From contig NZ_QVON01000002.1 of the NCBI RefSeq assembly GCF_003426735.1, positions 248,001 to 312,000 on the forward strand: a stretch of 64,000 nt of DNA, given 5' to 3'. Below the pieces are notes generated by a model, which was given only the letters and a program-made list of their open reading frames with translations, made no database searches and had not been told where the DNA came from. The first letter of the stretch is position 1, and the number at the start of each line of letters is the position of its first letter. Position numbers and translations under genes: made by a program. Shown here one piece after another: positions 28,469 to 37,829 of this stretch. Source of the DNA: Arenibacter sp. P308M17 (GTDB lineage Bacteria; Bacteroidota; Bacteroidia; Flavobacteriales; Flavobacteriaceae).

Positions 28469-28873
28469 ATGAAAAGTGTTGGAAATACCTTGATCGCAAA
28501 TAACGAACCTTTCGAAGGACTTGGGGAAAATACAGTGTCCCTAGTGGCAGAAATACCAGTATGTTCCTTTTCGGGCGGACCTGCCGATGGTTATATTGGT
28601 CTGTCCGGCCCAGGTTATCATGACGAAATCAGATTGATAGGGGCCATTGGTTCAAAATTTGTGGAGACGGCCATCGTCAACGTATTGGGACAAGGGGTGG
28701 AACAAGTTCAATGGCCGGTAATATTGGATCTCAACAAAAGAATTTACTACCATTCCTATCAGGCCCACTTAAAGGGACTATCGGCCATTATGGGCTGGAA
28801 GGAGTTTTTAAGGTCCAATGATAATGTGGGTAAGAAGTATCCCCAAATTGGCACTAATAATAAAACCTTATAG
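28469..28873 (+). CDS. Uncharacterised protein (134 aa)
   Basis: I do not recognise this family. It has coding character and is followed 53 bp later by the pirin gene on the same strand. Visible features: no signal peptide, no membrane helix, a Gly/Pro-rich part (FSGGPADGYIGLSGPGYHDE), a hydrophobic beta-like centre (IRLIGAIGSKFVETAIVNVLG) and a polar tail. It may be co-transcribed with pirin. Either a small family of its own or an N-terminally shortened relic. Confidence 0.55.
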   Translation: MKSVGNTLIANNEPFEGLGENTVSLVAEIPVCSFSGGPADGYIGLSGPGYHDEIRLIGAIGSKFVETAIVNVLGQGVEQVQWPVILDLNKRIYYHSYQAHLKGLSAIMGWKEFLRSNDNVGKKYPQIGTNNKTL

Positions 28874-28926
28874 TCTCTTATTTTTCCCTAAAAAGAATCG
28901 ACTCTTAATATAATACAAAAGCAACA

Positions 28927-29820
28927 ATGTCCAATATAAACCTCATTATTGAAGAACGTGCGGCCGACATTGGTAATTTTATGGTAGGAAGGTTATTGCC
29001 ATTTCGTCAAAAACGTATGGTAGGCCCCTTTATTTTTATTGATCATATGGGGCCTGCACTTATGGGTCCCAAGGAGAATATGGATGTGGATATGCACCCA
29101 CATATCGGCCTATCCACGCTCACCTATTTGTTCGAAGGATCGGTCTTCCATAGGGATAGTTTGGGAACGGCCGTTGAAATAAAGCCCGGAGCGGTAAATT
29201 GGATGACCGCGGGCAAGGGAGTTGTCCATACCGAACGGACACCGGATTATTTAAGGGATAAAACAAAAAAATTACACGGGCTGCAGATATGGGTAGCGCT
29301 TCCCAAGGAACAGGAACAATGCAAGCCTTCATTTGTACATATAGATGCCAATGACCTGCCAGTTTGGAAGGATGACGGACTTGATATCAAACTAATTGCC
29401 GGGGAAGCTTTTGGCAAGATCTCCCCAGTTCCCGTTTACAGTCGGCTATATCTTATAGAAATCAAATCCAAGAACGAAACATTGGTCAATATAGGTAAAC
29501 ACCTTTTTGGAGAAAGTGCATTATATATTTTAGAGGGAGCCATCAAATCCGACGGCAACACCTATCAACCAAAACAGATCTTAATCGCAAAGGACAGCAC
29601 CCTATGCTCGTTTGAAATGGGGCCGGATACAACGGTATATATCTTTGGGGGCGAGGCATTCCCAGAGGAACGCTTTATTGAATGGAACTTTGTTGCCTCG
29701 GATAAGGCTGTTATTGAAAAAGCAAAGTCCGATTGGAAAAACGATAAATTTCCTTCGGTTCCAAATGAAACCAAACGCGTACCATTACCTTCGTCCCAAC
29801 CATTTATTAAGCCGAAATAG
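28927..29820 (+). CDS. Pirin family protein
   Basis: Bicupin metalloprotein of 297 aa. The N-terminal cupin has the complete metal site expected for pirins: H57 and H59 (MHPHIGLSTLTYLFEG) and H101 and E103 (GKGVVHTERTPD). Some bacterial pirins have quercetinase activity and others bind metabolic enzymes; nothing here decides between these. The C-terminal pirin domain (about 175-275) ends near FGGEAFPEERFIEWNFV. The start ATG 28927 is preceded by an A-rich stretch. Confidence 0.9.
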   Translation: MSNINLIIEERAADIGNFMVGRLLPFRQKRMVGPFIFIDHMGPALMGPKENMDVDMHPHIGLSTLTYLFEGSVFHRDSLGTAVEIKPGAVNWMTAGKGVVHTERTPDYLRDKTKKLHGLQIWVALPKEQEQCKPSFVHIDANDLPVWKDDGLDIKLIAGEAFGKISPVPVYSRLYLIEIKSKNETLVNIGKHLFGESALYILEGAIKSDGNTYQPKQILIAKDSTLCSFEMGPDTTVYIFGGEAFPEERFIEWNFVASDKAVIEKAKSDWKNDKFPSVPNETKRVPLPSSQPFIKPK

Positions 29821-30115
29821 CCAGGGTACGGTAATTAAAGGTATAAGGGCAACCGTAGCAAATAGGAATCGGCCATAAAATTAACTAACTGGACGCAGAG
29901 CGTACGAGGTACCAGAATCAAGACCGCTGCGCTACAAGAACCAAGATACAAGACAAAATAATCCAAGGCTGTATATCGTGTCTACCTATAGACCTAAACC
30001 AGAGGCTATACCTCGGGGAATTTTATTGATTAAACTAAAAATGTAACATCACAGCAGAGCCAGTATAAAAATAATCGCAGTAAGTGATCCTATAATAACC
30101 AAACTAACAAACATT

Positions 30116-30700
30116 ATGAAAACGGGAAGATTGGAAGCTTTTAGTGATGGGGTTTTGGCCATCATTATTACCATTATGGTTTTGGAAATGAAAGCCCCTG
30201 AAGAAGTAAGTTTAAATGCACTCTTAAAAGTAGCTCCAGTCTTCATAAGCTATTTGTTAAGCTTTATCTATGTAGGTATCTATTGGAACAACCACCACCA
30301 TTTAATGCATGTAACCCAAAAGGTAAACGGTAAGATCCTTTGGGCAAATCTCCATTTGCTATTTTGGTTGTCCTTGATACCTTTTACAACAAGTTGGTTG
30401 GGGGAACACCAACACTACAAAGAATCCTTACCTGTTGCAGCGTATGGATTTGTACTGTTAATGTGCGCGGTGGCCTATTTTGTTTTAGAGCGGGTATTGA
30501 TCAACTATCATGATGACCACTTCGCGTTGAACAAGCTTCCCAAGTTAAAATGGAAGGACTACGTGTCCACCACACTATATATATTGGCACTACCATTGGC
30601 GTTTATAAATACGTTGCTCTCCATTATTTGTTTTGTTGGTGTTGCCATTATCTGGATTATGCCGGAACGTCGTTTGGAAGAATTTATGGAAAAGGAATAG
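30116..30700 (+). CDS. TMEM175-like (DUF1211) potassium channel family protein
   Basis: Integral inner-membrane protein, 194 aa, about six helices. It carries the family signature FSDGVLAIIITIMVLEMK in the first helix, which lines the pore in bacterial TMEM175 channels. An NNHHHLMHV motif follows the second helix. One six-helix unit is normal for prokaryotic members, which act as multimers and are leak-like K+ channels. The gene stands alone, with no partner. Channel function is from the family, not tested here. Confidence 0.85.
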   Translation: MKTGRLEAFSDGVLAIIITIMVLEMKAPEEVSLNALLKVAPVFISYLLSFIYVGIYWNNHHHLMHVTQKVNGKILWANLHLLFWLSLIPFTTSWLGEHQHYKESLPVAAYGFVLLMCAVAYFVLERVLINYHDDHFALNKLPKLKWKDYVSTTLYILALPLAFINTLLSIICFVGVAIIWIMPERRLEEFMEKE

Positions 30701-31220
30701 GTATAGTCCTGCTGGAACATATAAATTGAAAATCCTATATCGCCTGTATCGACAGCCTGAATTGATAATTCAACTAAAGAGACCTTATTCTGGATCAATG
30801 GATTATCCACACGGAAAAGGGGGATCAATTTATCCGGATATGATATTAAATCAGATCTGCTTTTCAATGTATATTGTCGGATAGCACCGTAACATCCAAG
30901 TTATGGGTTTCCCAATCGTAAAAGGCCCATTGGCATATCGCTTAAGATATTTCTATGATCTTAATGTTTCTGTCCCCTCCGTACCAGTCGTGTGGTTTTG
31001 GACACCCCTATCTTAAAACCTTCAACTGTTAATTGTTAATTGATCCATGAACTTTCTCCCTGCCAACTGTCACTGCCCACTGAAAACTATCCAACCTCAA
31101 TACTCCATACTATGTACTCAATTCTTAGCCGAACTTTGAACCTTGAGCTTTCAACATTAAACATAGAACCGATTTAAATGTAAATGGATTCAGAACAATT
31201 CAGTTTTGATCCTAAAAATT

Positions 31221-31249
31221 TTGCCCATAAAATTATTTTGTTATATTTG
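31221..31249 (+). promoter_or_regulatory. Bacteroidota-type promoter of the sialic-acid operon
   Basis: TTG at 31221-31223 (as TTTTG) and TATATTTG at 31242-31249, separated by 18 bp, match the TTTG / TAnnTTTG consensus of the primary sigma factor in this phylum. It lies 30 bp before the regulator start. Confidence 0.7.
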
Positions 31250-31258
31250 TAGGACAAA
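31246..31258. promoter_or_regulatory. Operator-like palindrome TTTGTAGGACAAA
   Basis: Perfect 5-bp arms TTTGT/ACAAA around AGG, overlapping the -7 element. Position and size suggest a GntR/FadR-type binding site for autorepression. Confidence 0.45.
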
Positions 31259-31279
31259 AGGGATTAATAGGATTTAAAA

Positions 31280-31993
31280 ATGAAATCGAAATTAATAGTA
31301 ACCACGCTTACCGATCAAGTAGAGGCCAACATCATTGAGTACATAAAGGAGAATAAACTTGTTCCGGGAGATCCCCTGCCCAATGAAAAAGAATTTGTTG
31401 AAATGTTCAGCGTAGGGCGCAATGTGGTGAGGGAGGCCATGAGCCGTTTAAGAATGTTGGGCATCCTGGAATCTCGTACAAAAAGAGGGATAATTGTAAA
31501 AGAACCGCCATTGTTGAATGGTTTTAAGAAGGTTTTGGACCCCCAACTTTTAAGTATCCCCACAATAAAGGAATTAATGGGTATGAGGATTGCCATGGAA
31601 GTGGGGATAGCGGAGTTTGTATTTACCAATGTCACCCACAAGGATATTGAAGAACTGGAACAGATCATTTCAAGACAACAGGCAATTGGTATAAACAACC
31701 TATCCATTGAGGATGAAATGCAATTTCACAAGAAGATTTATGAGGTGGCCGGTAATAATTTCATACTAAATTTCTACGAATTGATGCAACCCGTTTTTTT
31801 ATTCGCCAAACATAATTATGAGAGTTATTTTGAGCCGATCAACAAGAAGTTGCAAGAAAGTGGGGAGCTTGTGACCCATACGGATTTATTGCAGGCCATT
31901 AAGGATAACGACAAAAATTTATATCAGGAAAAAATCAGAAGACACCTAAGACCGTATTGGGAGTTCTTATATAATTATAACAAGAGAAAATGA
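31280..31993 (+). CDS. GntR/FadR-family regulator of the sialic-acid locus
   Basis: Regulator of 237 aa with an N-terminal GntR winged helix (about 10-75, LVPGDPLPNEKEFVEMF and VGRNVVREAMSRLRMLGIL) and a C-terminal FCD ligand-binding domain (about 95-225). The stop overlaps the start of the lyase gene by 4 bp, so it heads the operon and probably senses sialic acid or a breakdown product, as NanR does in other bacteria. This is inference from the neighbours. The -7 promoter region contains a palindrome that could be its operator. Confidence 0.9.
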   Translation: MKSKLIVTTLTDQVEANIIEYIKENKLVPGDPLPNEKEFVEMFSVGRNVVREAMSRLRMLGILESRTKRGIIVKEPPLLNGFKKVLDPQLLSIPTIKELMGMRIAMEVGIAEFVFTNVTHKDIEELEQIISRQQAIGINNLSIEDEMQFHKKIYEVAGNNFILNFYELMQPVFLFAKHNYESYFEPINKKLQESGELVTHTDLLQAIKDNDKNLYQEKIRRHLRPYWEFLYNYNKRK

Positions 31994-32910
31994 CAATAAG
32001 CAAAACAAAAGGATTGATTGCCGCGCCATTTACCGGAATGGGTGTAAACGGCAGTATTAACGTAAAAAATGTGTCTTCCTATGCGGACCATTTGAAAAAA
32101 ATGGGGGTGAAGGGCGTTTTTGTTGCCGGAACCACAGGAGAAGGAATGTTGATGACGGACTCTGAAAGGTTAGAGGTAATCGAGGCCTGGGCTTCCCAAA
32201 AATCGGATGATTTTAGGATTATTGCCCATGCAGGGAGTACCAGTATTGCCAGTGCCACATTATTGGCATCGGAATCCGCGAGATTGGGAGCCGAAGCCAT
32301 AGCTATAATGGGACCTCCGTTCTTACCCCCAAAAAGTGTGGCCGACTTGGTCGGGTTTAGTAAGGAAGTGGCAATGGCAGCACCTGAATTACCCTTTTAT
32401 TATTACCACATTCCAGTACTATCCGGGGTCGACTTTCCAATGTCCCAATATCTGGAGGAAGCAAAGGGTAAAATTCCAAATCTGGCCGGTATCAAATTCA
32501 CCGACAACAACTTTATGGAAATGTCCAAGTGCATAACCATGGACGATGGAAAATGGGATATCCTTCATGGATATGATGAATTGCTGTTGGCAGGATTATC
32601 GTTCGGTGCCGTAGGAGCAGTAGGAAGTACCTATAATTTCATGGCGCCTTTGTATTATGGGATCATGGAGGATTTTAATAATGGCCATATGGAAAAAGCT
32701 AGGGAAAAACAGCAAAAATCCATCGATCTGATCAATATTCTTATCAAATATAAAGGGGCCCTGGTATCGGGTAAGGCCTTAATGGGTTTGATAGGCATAG
32801 ATTGTGGTCCATGTAGAAAACCGCTACAGACCCTTTCCAATATTGAAATAAAAGCATTTGAAAACGAACTAAGGAATTGTGGTTTTTTTGAGATGATCGA
32901 TTCTTACTAA
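31990..32910 (+). CDS. nanA: N-acetylneuraminate lyase
   Basis: Class I aldolase of the DapA/NanA superfamily, 306 aa. It cleaves N-acetylneuraminate to N-acetylmannosamine and pyruvate in the cytoplasm. Schiff-base Lys169 (GIKFTDNN), catalytic Tyr139 in FYYYHIPVLSGV and the GTTGEG carboxylate loop are present. The YYYHIP and GTTGEG forms resemble the eukaryote-like branch of the lyases rather than E. coli NanA. Its context between a GntR regulator and SusC/sialidase genes supports a sialic acid substrate. Dihydrodipicolinate synthase is the alternative but unlikely in this setting. Confidence 0.88.
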   Translation: MTISKTKGLIAAPFTGMGVNGSINVKNVSSYADHLKKMGVKGVFVAGTTGEGMLMTDSERLEVIEAWASQKSDDFRIIAHAGSTSIASATLLASESARLGAEAIAIMGPPFLPPKSVADLVGFSKEVAMAAPELPFYYYHIPVLSGVDFPMSQYLEEAKGKIPNLAGIKFTDNNFMEMSKCITMDDGKWDILHGYDELLLAGLSFGAVGAVGSTYNFMAPLYYGIMEDFNNGHMEKAREKQQKSIDLINILIKYKGALVSGKALMGLIGIDCGPCRKPLQTLSNIEIKAFENELRNCGFFEMIDSY

Positions 32911-32947
32911 AAACTTTTGAATAAACATTGACCGATTAGACTAAAAA

Positions 32948-32969
32948 GCCCCGCGTGGCAGCGCAGGGC
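32948..32969 (+). promoter_or_regulatory. Hairpin in the leader of susC-like gene
   Basis: GCCCCGCG / CGCAGGGC stem with one mismatch, 38 bp after the lyase stop and 50 bp before the SusC-like start. No T-run follows. It could be an attenuator or mRNA-processing hairpin that sets lyase and SusC levels apart. Confidence 0.4.
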
Positions 32970-33018
32970 AAATAATTAACCCAAAATGAGTATGAATTAA
33001 TTCAAACACTTCAAAATT

Positions 33019-36000
33019 ATGAAAAAAATAACTGAATTCTCTTTAAAAGGGAATATTGTTTCTATGCTTAGAAAAACAATATTTTCCTGCTTTCCCTTGA
33101 TTTTCTTTATTATTTCTGTACAGAATGCCAAATCACAAGACCTGATCAATGTAAAGGGAACCGTTACCGATAGCCAAAATGTACCGCTTCCAGGGGTAAG
33201 TATTGTAGAAAAGGGCACTACCAATGGCGTTACTACGGATTTTGATGGAAATTACGCTATAAATGTACCCGCCAATGCTATCTTGGTTTACACCTATATC
33301 GGCATGGCTTCCCAAGAACTTACATTGAACGGACGAGTAAACGTTGATGTTAGTCTATCGGAATCTACCGAAAATCTGGATGAAGTGGTAGTGGTCGGCT
33401 TTGGTACCCAATCCAGGTCATTAATGTCCAGTTCGGTGTCCAAAATCAAGCAAACCGAAATACAAAATAGTCCGGCTGTCAATCCAGTTCAGCTACTGCA
33501 GGGTAAGGTGGCAGGATTGAGCGTAAATGTGGATTCGGGCCAACCGGGTTCCGGTGCTGCAGTATATATTAGGGGCGGTACCCAAACTGACCCCCGCGCA
33601 GTGGCGAACGAGCCATTATATATTATTGACGGTGTCTTCAGGGAAGACCTTAATGGTGTTAGTCCCAGTGATATTAAATCTATTGAAGTACTTAAAGATG
33701 CCGCTTCTACTGCCATATATGGAGCGCGTGCCGCCAATGGTGTTATTTTGGTGACCACGGTTTCTGGTAAGGAATCGGGAAAGGGACAGATCAATATCCG
33801 CTATTCCACTGGGATAGATCAACAGGCCAAAGATTATGACTGGAGTAGTGTGGAGGATTATCTTAGGGTGTCTAGAATTGCCGCCCAAAAAGGTATAAAT
33901 CTTAACAGTCCGGGGGCACGATTAACAAATGCAAATTTTGGCTATTCGGTTCAAGAATTGTCTAGTAGTGGGGAATTTGGATTTGAGCGTATAGCACTGA
34001 CTTATTTGGATGAATTGACATCTTTGGAAGGACAAGCCTATGTAGATAGCCTGCTCAAGAACGGGTACAGAACCATGATGGACCCAGTTACGGGAAGGGA
34101 ATTAATATTTATTGATAACAAGCTAAATAAAATAAGGGTCCGGTCGGCAATTACACATGACATCAATGTTGGAATGTCCGGTTCTTCAGAAATGGGCAAT
34201 TATAATATCAGTGCAGGCTATTTAAATCAGGAGGGGGTAATGGTCGGAACTGCGGCCACTAGATTTAATACCTTAATGAACGGTACTTTCAATGTAAACG
34301 ACAATCTAAGGGTAAACGGGCAATTTACGTATCAATTCAATGATATAGATCAGCCAAGAAATACGAACAATACCATCAATAGATCATCACGATTACCCCA
34401 TACGTATAGGATTTGGAACGATGATGGTACCCCGGCCTTAGGAGAAAGCACCAGTTCGCCCAGAAATATATTCCATGAACTCTATTATCAGGATGACGAA
34501 CGGAAGCAGTTTAGGACCAGTAGTAAAATTGGACTTGATTGGAATATTATAAAGGGGCTTTCCTTTTCTCCAAGCGCTTCTGTATATAGACTTGAAAGCA
34601 ATGGCAACTTGTTTGAAAGGGCTTCCAGGGAGATAACGAACAGGGCAATGTCGAGATTTAATGAGACCCAAAACCAGGTGATGTTGGATGGATTGTTGAA
34701 GTATACGAACACTTTTAAAGAAAAGCATAACGTTGATGTCCTGCTAGGAACCCAATATGTTAAAAATCATTACGAAGATTTCAGTGGAAGTGGAAGTAAC
34801 GCACCAACCGATCTTATATCCACATTAAATGCCTCGGAGACGGAAAGGGAAAGGGTAACTTCAGATATATCCACCAATAAGTTGATGAGTTTCTTTGGAA
34901 AGTTGGACTATAATTTTGACAGGAAATACCTTTTAGGTTTTAGTATAAGACGTGATGGTTCTTCCAGGTTTTCCCAGAATAATAGATTTGGTATTTTTCC
35001 GGCAGTATCCGCGGGATGGAATTTGCATCAGGAAAATTTCTGGAAATCCGATCTAATCAGTAAAGTTAAATTTAGGGGAAGTTGGGGAAAAGCCGGTAAT
35101 GATAACTTATCACTTACCGATACCCAGGGAGGATTTGGATCTACCTCGTACGCCCTGGGCAGTGCCGTCCGTATATCAAATCTTCCGAATTTTAATTTGA
35201 AGTGGGAAACAACCACCCAAACCAATATAGGGTTGGACTTAGGAATAGCCAACGACCGGTTCAATATTTTATTGGACTACTATGATAAGGTAACCTCGGA
35301 CAGATTGCTAAATATGCCACTTCCCGCCCAAACAGGGTTTAGTAGCATCAGAAGTAATTTTGGATCATTGACCAATCGTGGGGTGGAAGTGGAGCTTAAT
35401 GGAACCATTATCGCCAAGGAAAATTTTTCATGGAATGTGGCCGCAAACCTGGCCTATAACAAAAGTGAAGTAACTAAACTACCAGAAAACGAATTTGATA
35501 AAAATAGAAGTGGAGGGTTTCTAGTTTGGGATGAAGAAGGTAATGAAATAATGGTTGGCGGTCTCGCAGAAGGAGAAAGGCCCAACGGAATTTGGGTTTA
35601 TGATATGATAGGAGTTTATGCAACAGATGCTGAGGCTGCCAATGCCCCGGATGATCAGATAATGTCCGGATTTTATAGATCGCAATATGGTGGTGCCAAA
35701 AAAGGAGGGGATGCCATTTGGAGAGACGTAAACGGAGACAATATAATTGATAATAGAGATCGGGTTTTCATGGGGTATAGGGATCCAAACCTAAGAGGGG
35801 GTATGGTGAACACTCTTAATTATAAAGGTTTCTCATTTAGGTTGGTAACAGATTGGGCAATGGGGCATACCATTGACAATAATTATAGGGCCAGATCAAA
35901 TGGAAATGCCAGAAATAATGTTGTTATAACTAACGATGTTCTTGGTAGTGCAGTATGGAAGGAGCAAGGAGATATAGCAACGATTCCAAGGTATGATAAT

Positions 36001-36285
36001 GCTTCGGATTTTGATAATGGTCCACAAAACCATGTTAGACCATCATCTTTATATCATAAAAAAGGAGATTATTTTTCCTTTAGGGAAGTATCCTTAAGCT
36101 ATCAATTTCCTCGGGACTTGAGCAGTAAATTGGGAATGAGTAGTACAAGGTTGGGAATGGAATTTTACAATTTGGGATATATCACCAAATATGATGGATT
36201 AACACCCGAACAATTTGATGGAACTGATGAGGGTATTTATCCAAGACCGTTTCAAATAAGACTTAGGTTAACCGCTTCTTTTTAA
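33019..36285 (+). CDS. SusC/RagA TonB-dependent outer-membrane transporter
   Basis: Outer-membrane importer of 1088 aa, energised by TonB. It has a signal peptide (FSCFPLIFFIISVQNAKSQ), a carboxypeptidase-regulatory-like domain (VKGTVTDSQNVPLPGVSI, ends DGNYAI), a TonB-box-like stretch (DEVVVVGFG), a plug domain (AASTAIYGARAANGVILV, characteristic of SusC) and a 22-strand barrel ending in Phe. Paired with the SusD-like protein next to it. In this locus it likely imports sialic acid or sialoglycan fragments, as NanO does in Bacteroides/Tannerella. Confidence 0.93.
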   Translation: MKKITEFSLKGNIVSMLRKTIFSCFPLIFFIISVQNAKSQDLINVKGTVTDSQNVPLPGVSIVEKGTTNGVTTDFDGNYAINVPANAILVYTYIGMASQELTLNGRVNVDVSLSESTENLDEVVVVGFGTQSRSLMSSSVSKIKQTEIQNSPAVNPVQLLQGKVAGLSVNVDSGQPGSGAAVYIRGGTQTDPRAVANEPLYIIDGVFREDLNGVSPSDIKSIEVLKDAASTAIYGARAANGVILVTTVSGKESGKGQINIRYSTGIDQQAKDYDWSSVEDYLRVSRIAAQKGINLNSPGARLTNANFGYSVQELSSSGEFGFERIALTYLDELTSLEGQAYVDSLLKNGYRTMMDPVTGRELIFIDNKLNKIRVRSAITHDINVGMSGSSEMGNYNISAGYLNQEGVMVGTAATRFNTLMNGTFNVNDNLRVNGQFTYQFNDIDQPRNTNNTINRSSRLPHTYRIWNDDGTPALGESTSSPRNIFHELYYQDDERKQFRTSSKIGLDWNIIKGLSFSPSASVYRLESNGNLFERASREITNRAMSRFNETQNQVMLDGLLKYTNTFKEKHNVDVLLGTQYVKNHYEDFSGSGSNAPTDLISTLNASETERERVTSDISTNKLMSFFGKLDYNFDRKYLLGFSIRRDGSSRFSQNNRFGIFPAVSAGWNLHQENFWKSDLISKVKFRGSWGKAGNDNLSLTDTQGGFGSTSYALGSAVRISNLPNFNLKWETTTQTNIGLDLGIANDRFNILLDYYDKVTSDRLLNMPLPAQTGFSSIRSNFGSLTNRGVEVELNGTIIAKENFSWNVAANLAYNKSEVTKLPENEFDKNRSGGFLVWDEEGNEIMVGGLAEGERPNGIWVYDMIGVYATDAEAANAPDDQIMSGFYRSQYGGAKKGGDAIWRDVNGDNIIDNRDRVFMGYRDPNLRGGMVNTLNYKGFSFRLVTDWAMGHTIDNNYRARSNGNARNNVVITNDVLGSAVWKEQGDIATIPRYDNASDFDNGPQNHVRPSSLYHKKGDYFSFREVSLSYQFPRDLSSKLGMSSTRLGMEFYNLGYITKYDGLTPEQFDGTDEGIYPRPFQIRLRLTASF

Positions 36286-36304
36286 GTAAAACAATAATTT
36301 AATT

Positions 36305-37759
36305 ATGATTATGAAAAATATATATAGAATATTTATGTTTCCAATCATCTTTGGGCTCTTCATTTGTCTTACGGGATGTGAGGATGCTTTGGATACGGAA
36401 GTACCTTCCGATATAGTTTTTGGAAATTTTCCGGCCAATGGAGATGAAGCTCAAGCGCTTTTAAATGGAATCTATAGGGATTTAAAGGACGATTATAACA
36501 GCACTCTGTATCATGAAGATAGAGGGGATGGTTTTGATGTAGGGATCATCGGCACCGTTTCAGATGCCTGGAGTCATAATATAAATGCTACTAACGGAAC
36601 CTCTTGGACTGCGTTTTATGGGGCCATGAACAATATTAATTTTTTATTGTCCGTAGTAGATGATCTTTCTTTTTCCAATGAACAAACTAAGAACCAAATG
36701 AAGGCCGAAGCCTTGTTTTTAAGAGCTACCTATTATTTTTACATGGCAAGGATATGGGGAGATGTTCCTTTGATTACAGAGCCCATTTTGTCTCCGGATG
36801 CCGAAGTGATTGCAAGAACACCGGTTGCCCAAGTTTTTACTCAAATAAATGAAGATATTTCAAATGCCATATCATTATTTCCAAGGGACGGATTTGCCGA
36901 TAAAAATTTTGCATCCAAACCCGCCGCCTATGCTTTACAGGCAGATGTAAAAATGTGGACAGGAAAAGTGTTGGGTGGTGGTGTTCCTGATTTTGATGCG
37001 GCCTTGGCCGCCATTCAAAAAATAGAAGATCAAGGTGCTTCACTAATGGATTCTTTTAATGATGTCTTTGACACCAAAAAAAATGATGAAATAATTTTCG
37101 CTATTTTTAATGACAGGGACGAAGTCAATAATCATTACGCCAGTACACTATCGGTTAGGGATGTTAATTATGATCCCGTAGCAAGTCCGGATATCCCTGG
37201 AAGTAGTGCCAATGTTAGGCACAATTATTCCCCTAGCGAAAACATAAGGAATCTATTTACAACTAATACGGACGTAAGGAAAGACAGAACTTTTCTGCCG
37301 TTTTATCTGGAAGTTGAAGGGCCAATAATTTCCTATTCACAGACCAGGTATTATGGCGAGGTCATTGATGGGATCCGTCTATTTACCAATGATTTTATTA
37401 TATATAGATGGGCCGATATGTTACTGTTACGTGCCGAGGCCTATGCAGCCAAAAACGATTTGGAAAATGCGGTTATAGCATTAGATTTGGTACGAAACAG
37501 GGCCAATAACGATGATTACACCGGTTTAATGAACCAAAATTCCATAAATCTGGAAATATTGGCCGAAAGGGGCAGGGAACTGTTTTTGGAACCGAAAAGA
37601 TGGTGGGACCTAAGAAGGTTCCATGCAGATGGCACTATTGATATCTATGATTTTGTGCCCAATTTACAAGGACTGACAACTCCATTATATTGGTCCGTGA
37701 GCCAATCCGTTATGGCCCAAAATACATTAATAGAACAAACAGAGGGATATGATCAATAA
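36305..37759 (+). CDS. SusD/RagB surface lipoprotein
   Basis: Partner of the SusC-like transporter, 484 aa. The lipobox FICLTGC (Cys near residue 26) marks a lipoprotein. TPR-like helical regions typical of SusD are visible (AEALFLRATYYFYMARIWGD, ADMLLLRAEAYAAKND), as well as the C-terminal family motif ERGRELFLEPKRWWDLRRF. It caps the transporter and binds glycan at the cell surface. A start at 36311 (MKNIYRI) is equally possible. The gap from susC is 19 bp, so they are co-transcribed. Confidence 0.93.
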   Translation: MIMKNIYRIFMFPIIFGLFICLTGCEDALDTEVPSDIVFGNFPANGDEAQALLNGIYRDLKDDYNSTLYHEDRGDGFDVGIIGTVSDAWSHNINATNGTSWTAFYGAMNNINFLLSVVDDLSFSNEQTKNQMKAEALFLRATYYFYMARIWGDVPLITEPILSPDAEVIARTPVAQVFTQINEDISNAISLFPRDGFADKNFASKPAAYALQADVKMWTGKVLGGGVPDFDAALAAIQKIEDQGASLMDSFNDVFDTKKNDEIIFAIFNDRDEVNNHYASTLSVRDVNYDPVASPDIPGSSANVRHNYSPSENIRNLFTTNTDVRKDRTFLPFYLEVEGPIISYSQTRYYGEVIDGIRLFTNDFIIYRWADMLLLRAEAYAAKNDLENAVIALDLVRNRANNDDYTGLMNQNSINLEILAERGRELFLEPKRWWDLRRFHADGTIDIYDFVPNLQGLTTPLYWSVSQSVMAQNTLIEQTEGYDQ

Positions 37760-37829
37760 CCCGTCAGTGTGCGTTAGGTGGGATACTAGATACAGTTGGT
37801 AGTTACCATATAATTTTAAATGAAATAAT

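Larger units (their letters stand above)
30701..31279. other. Intergenic stretch before the sialic-acid locus
   Basis: 579 bp with no convincing ORF. It has a degenerate low-complexity part (about 31020-31165, units like CACTGCCCACTGAAAACT and CTCAATACTCCATACT). The last 60 bp hold the promoter and operator-like palindrome of the GntR gene. Confidence 0.5.

Noticed and set aside
30633-30884. Plus-strand ORF overlapping the end of the TMEM175-like gene
   Set aside because: It overlaps a good gene in another frame and its unique part has no coding signs.
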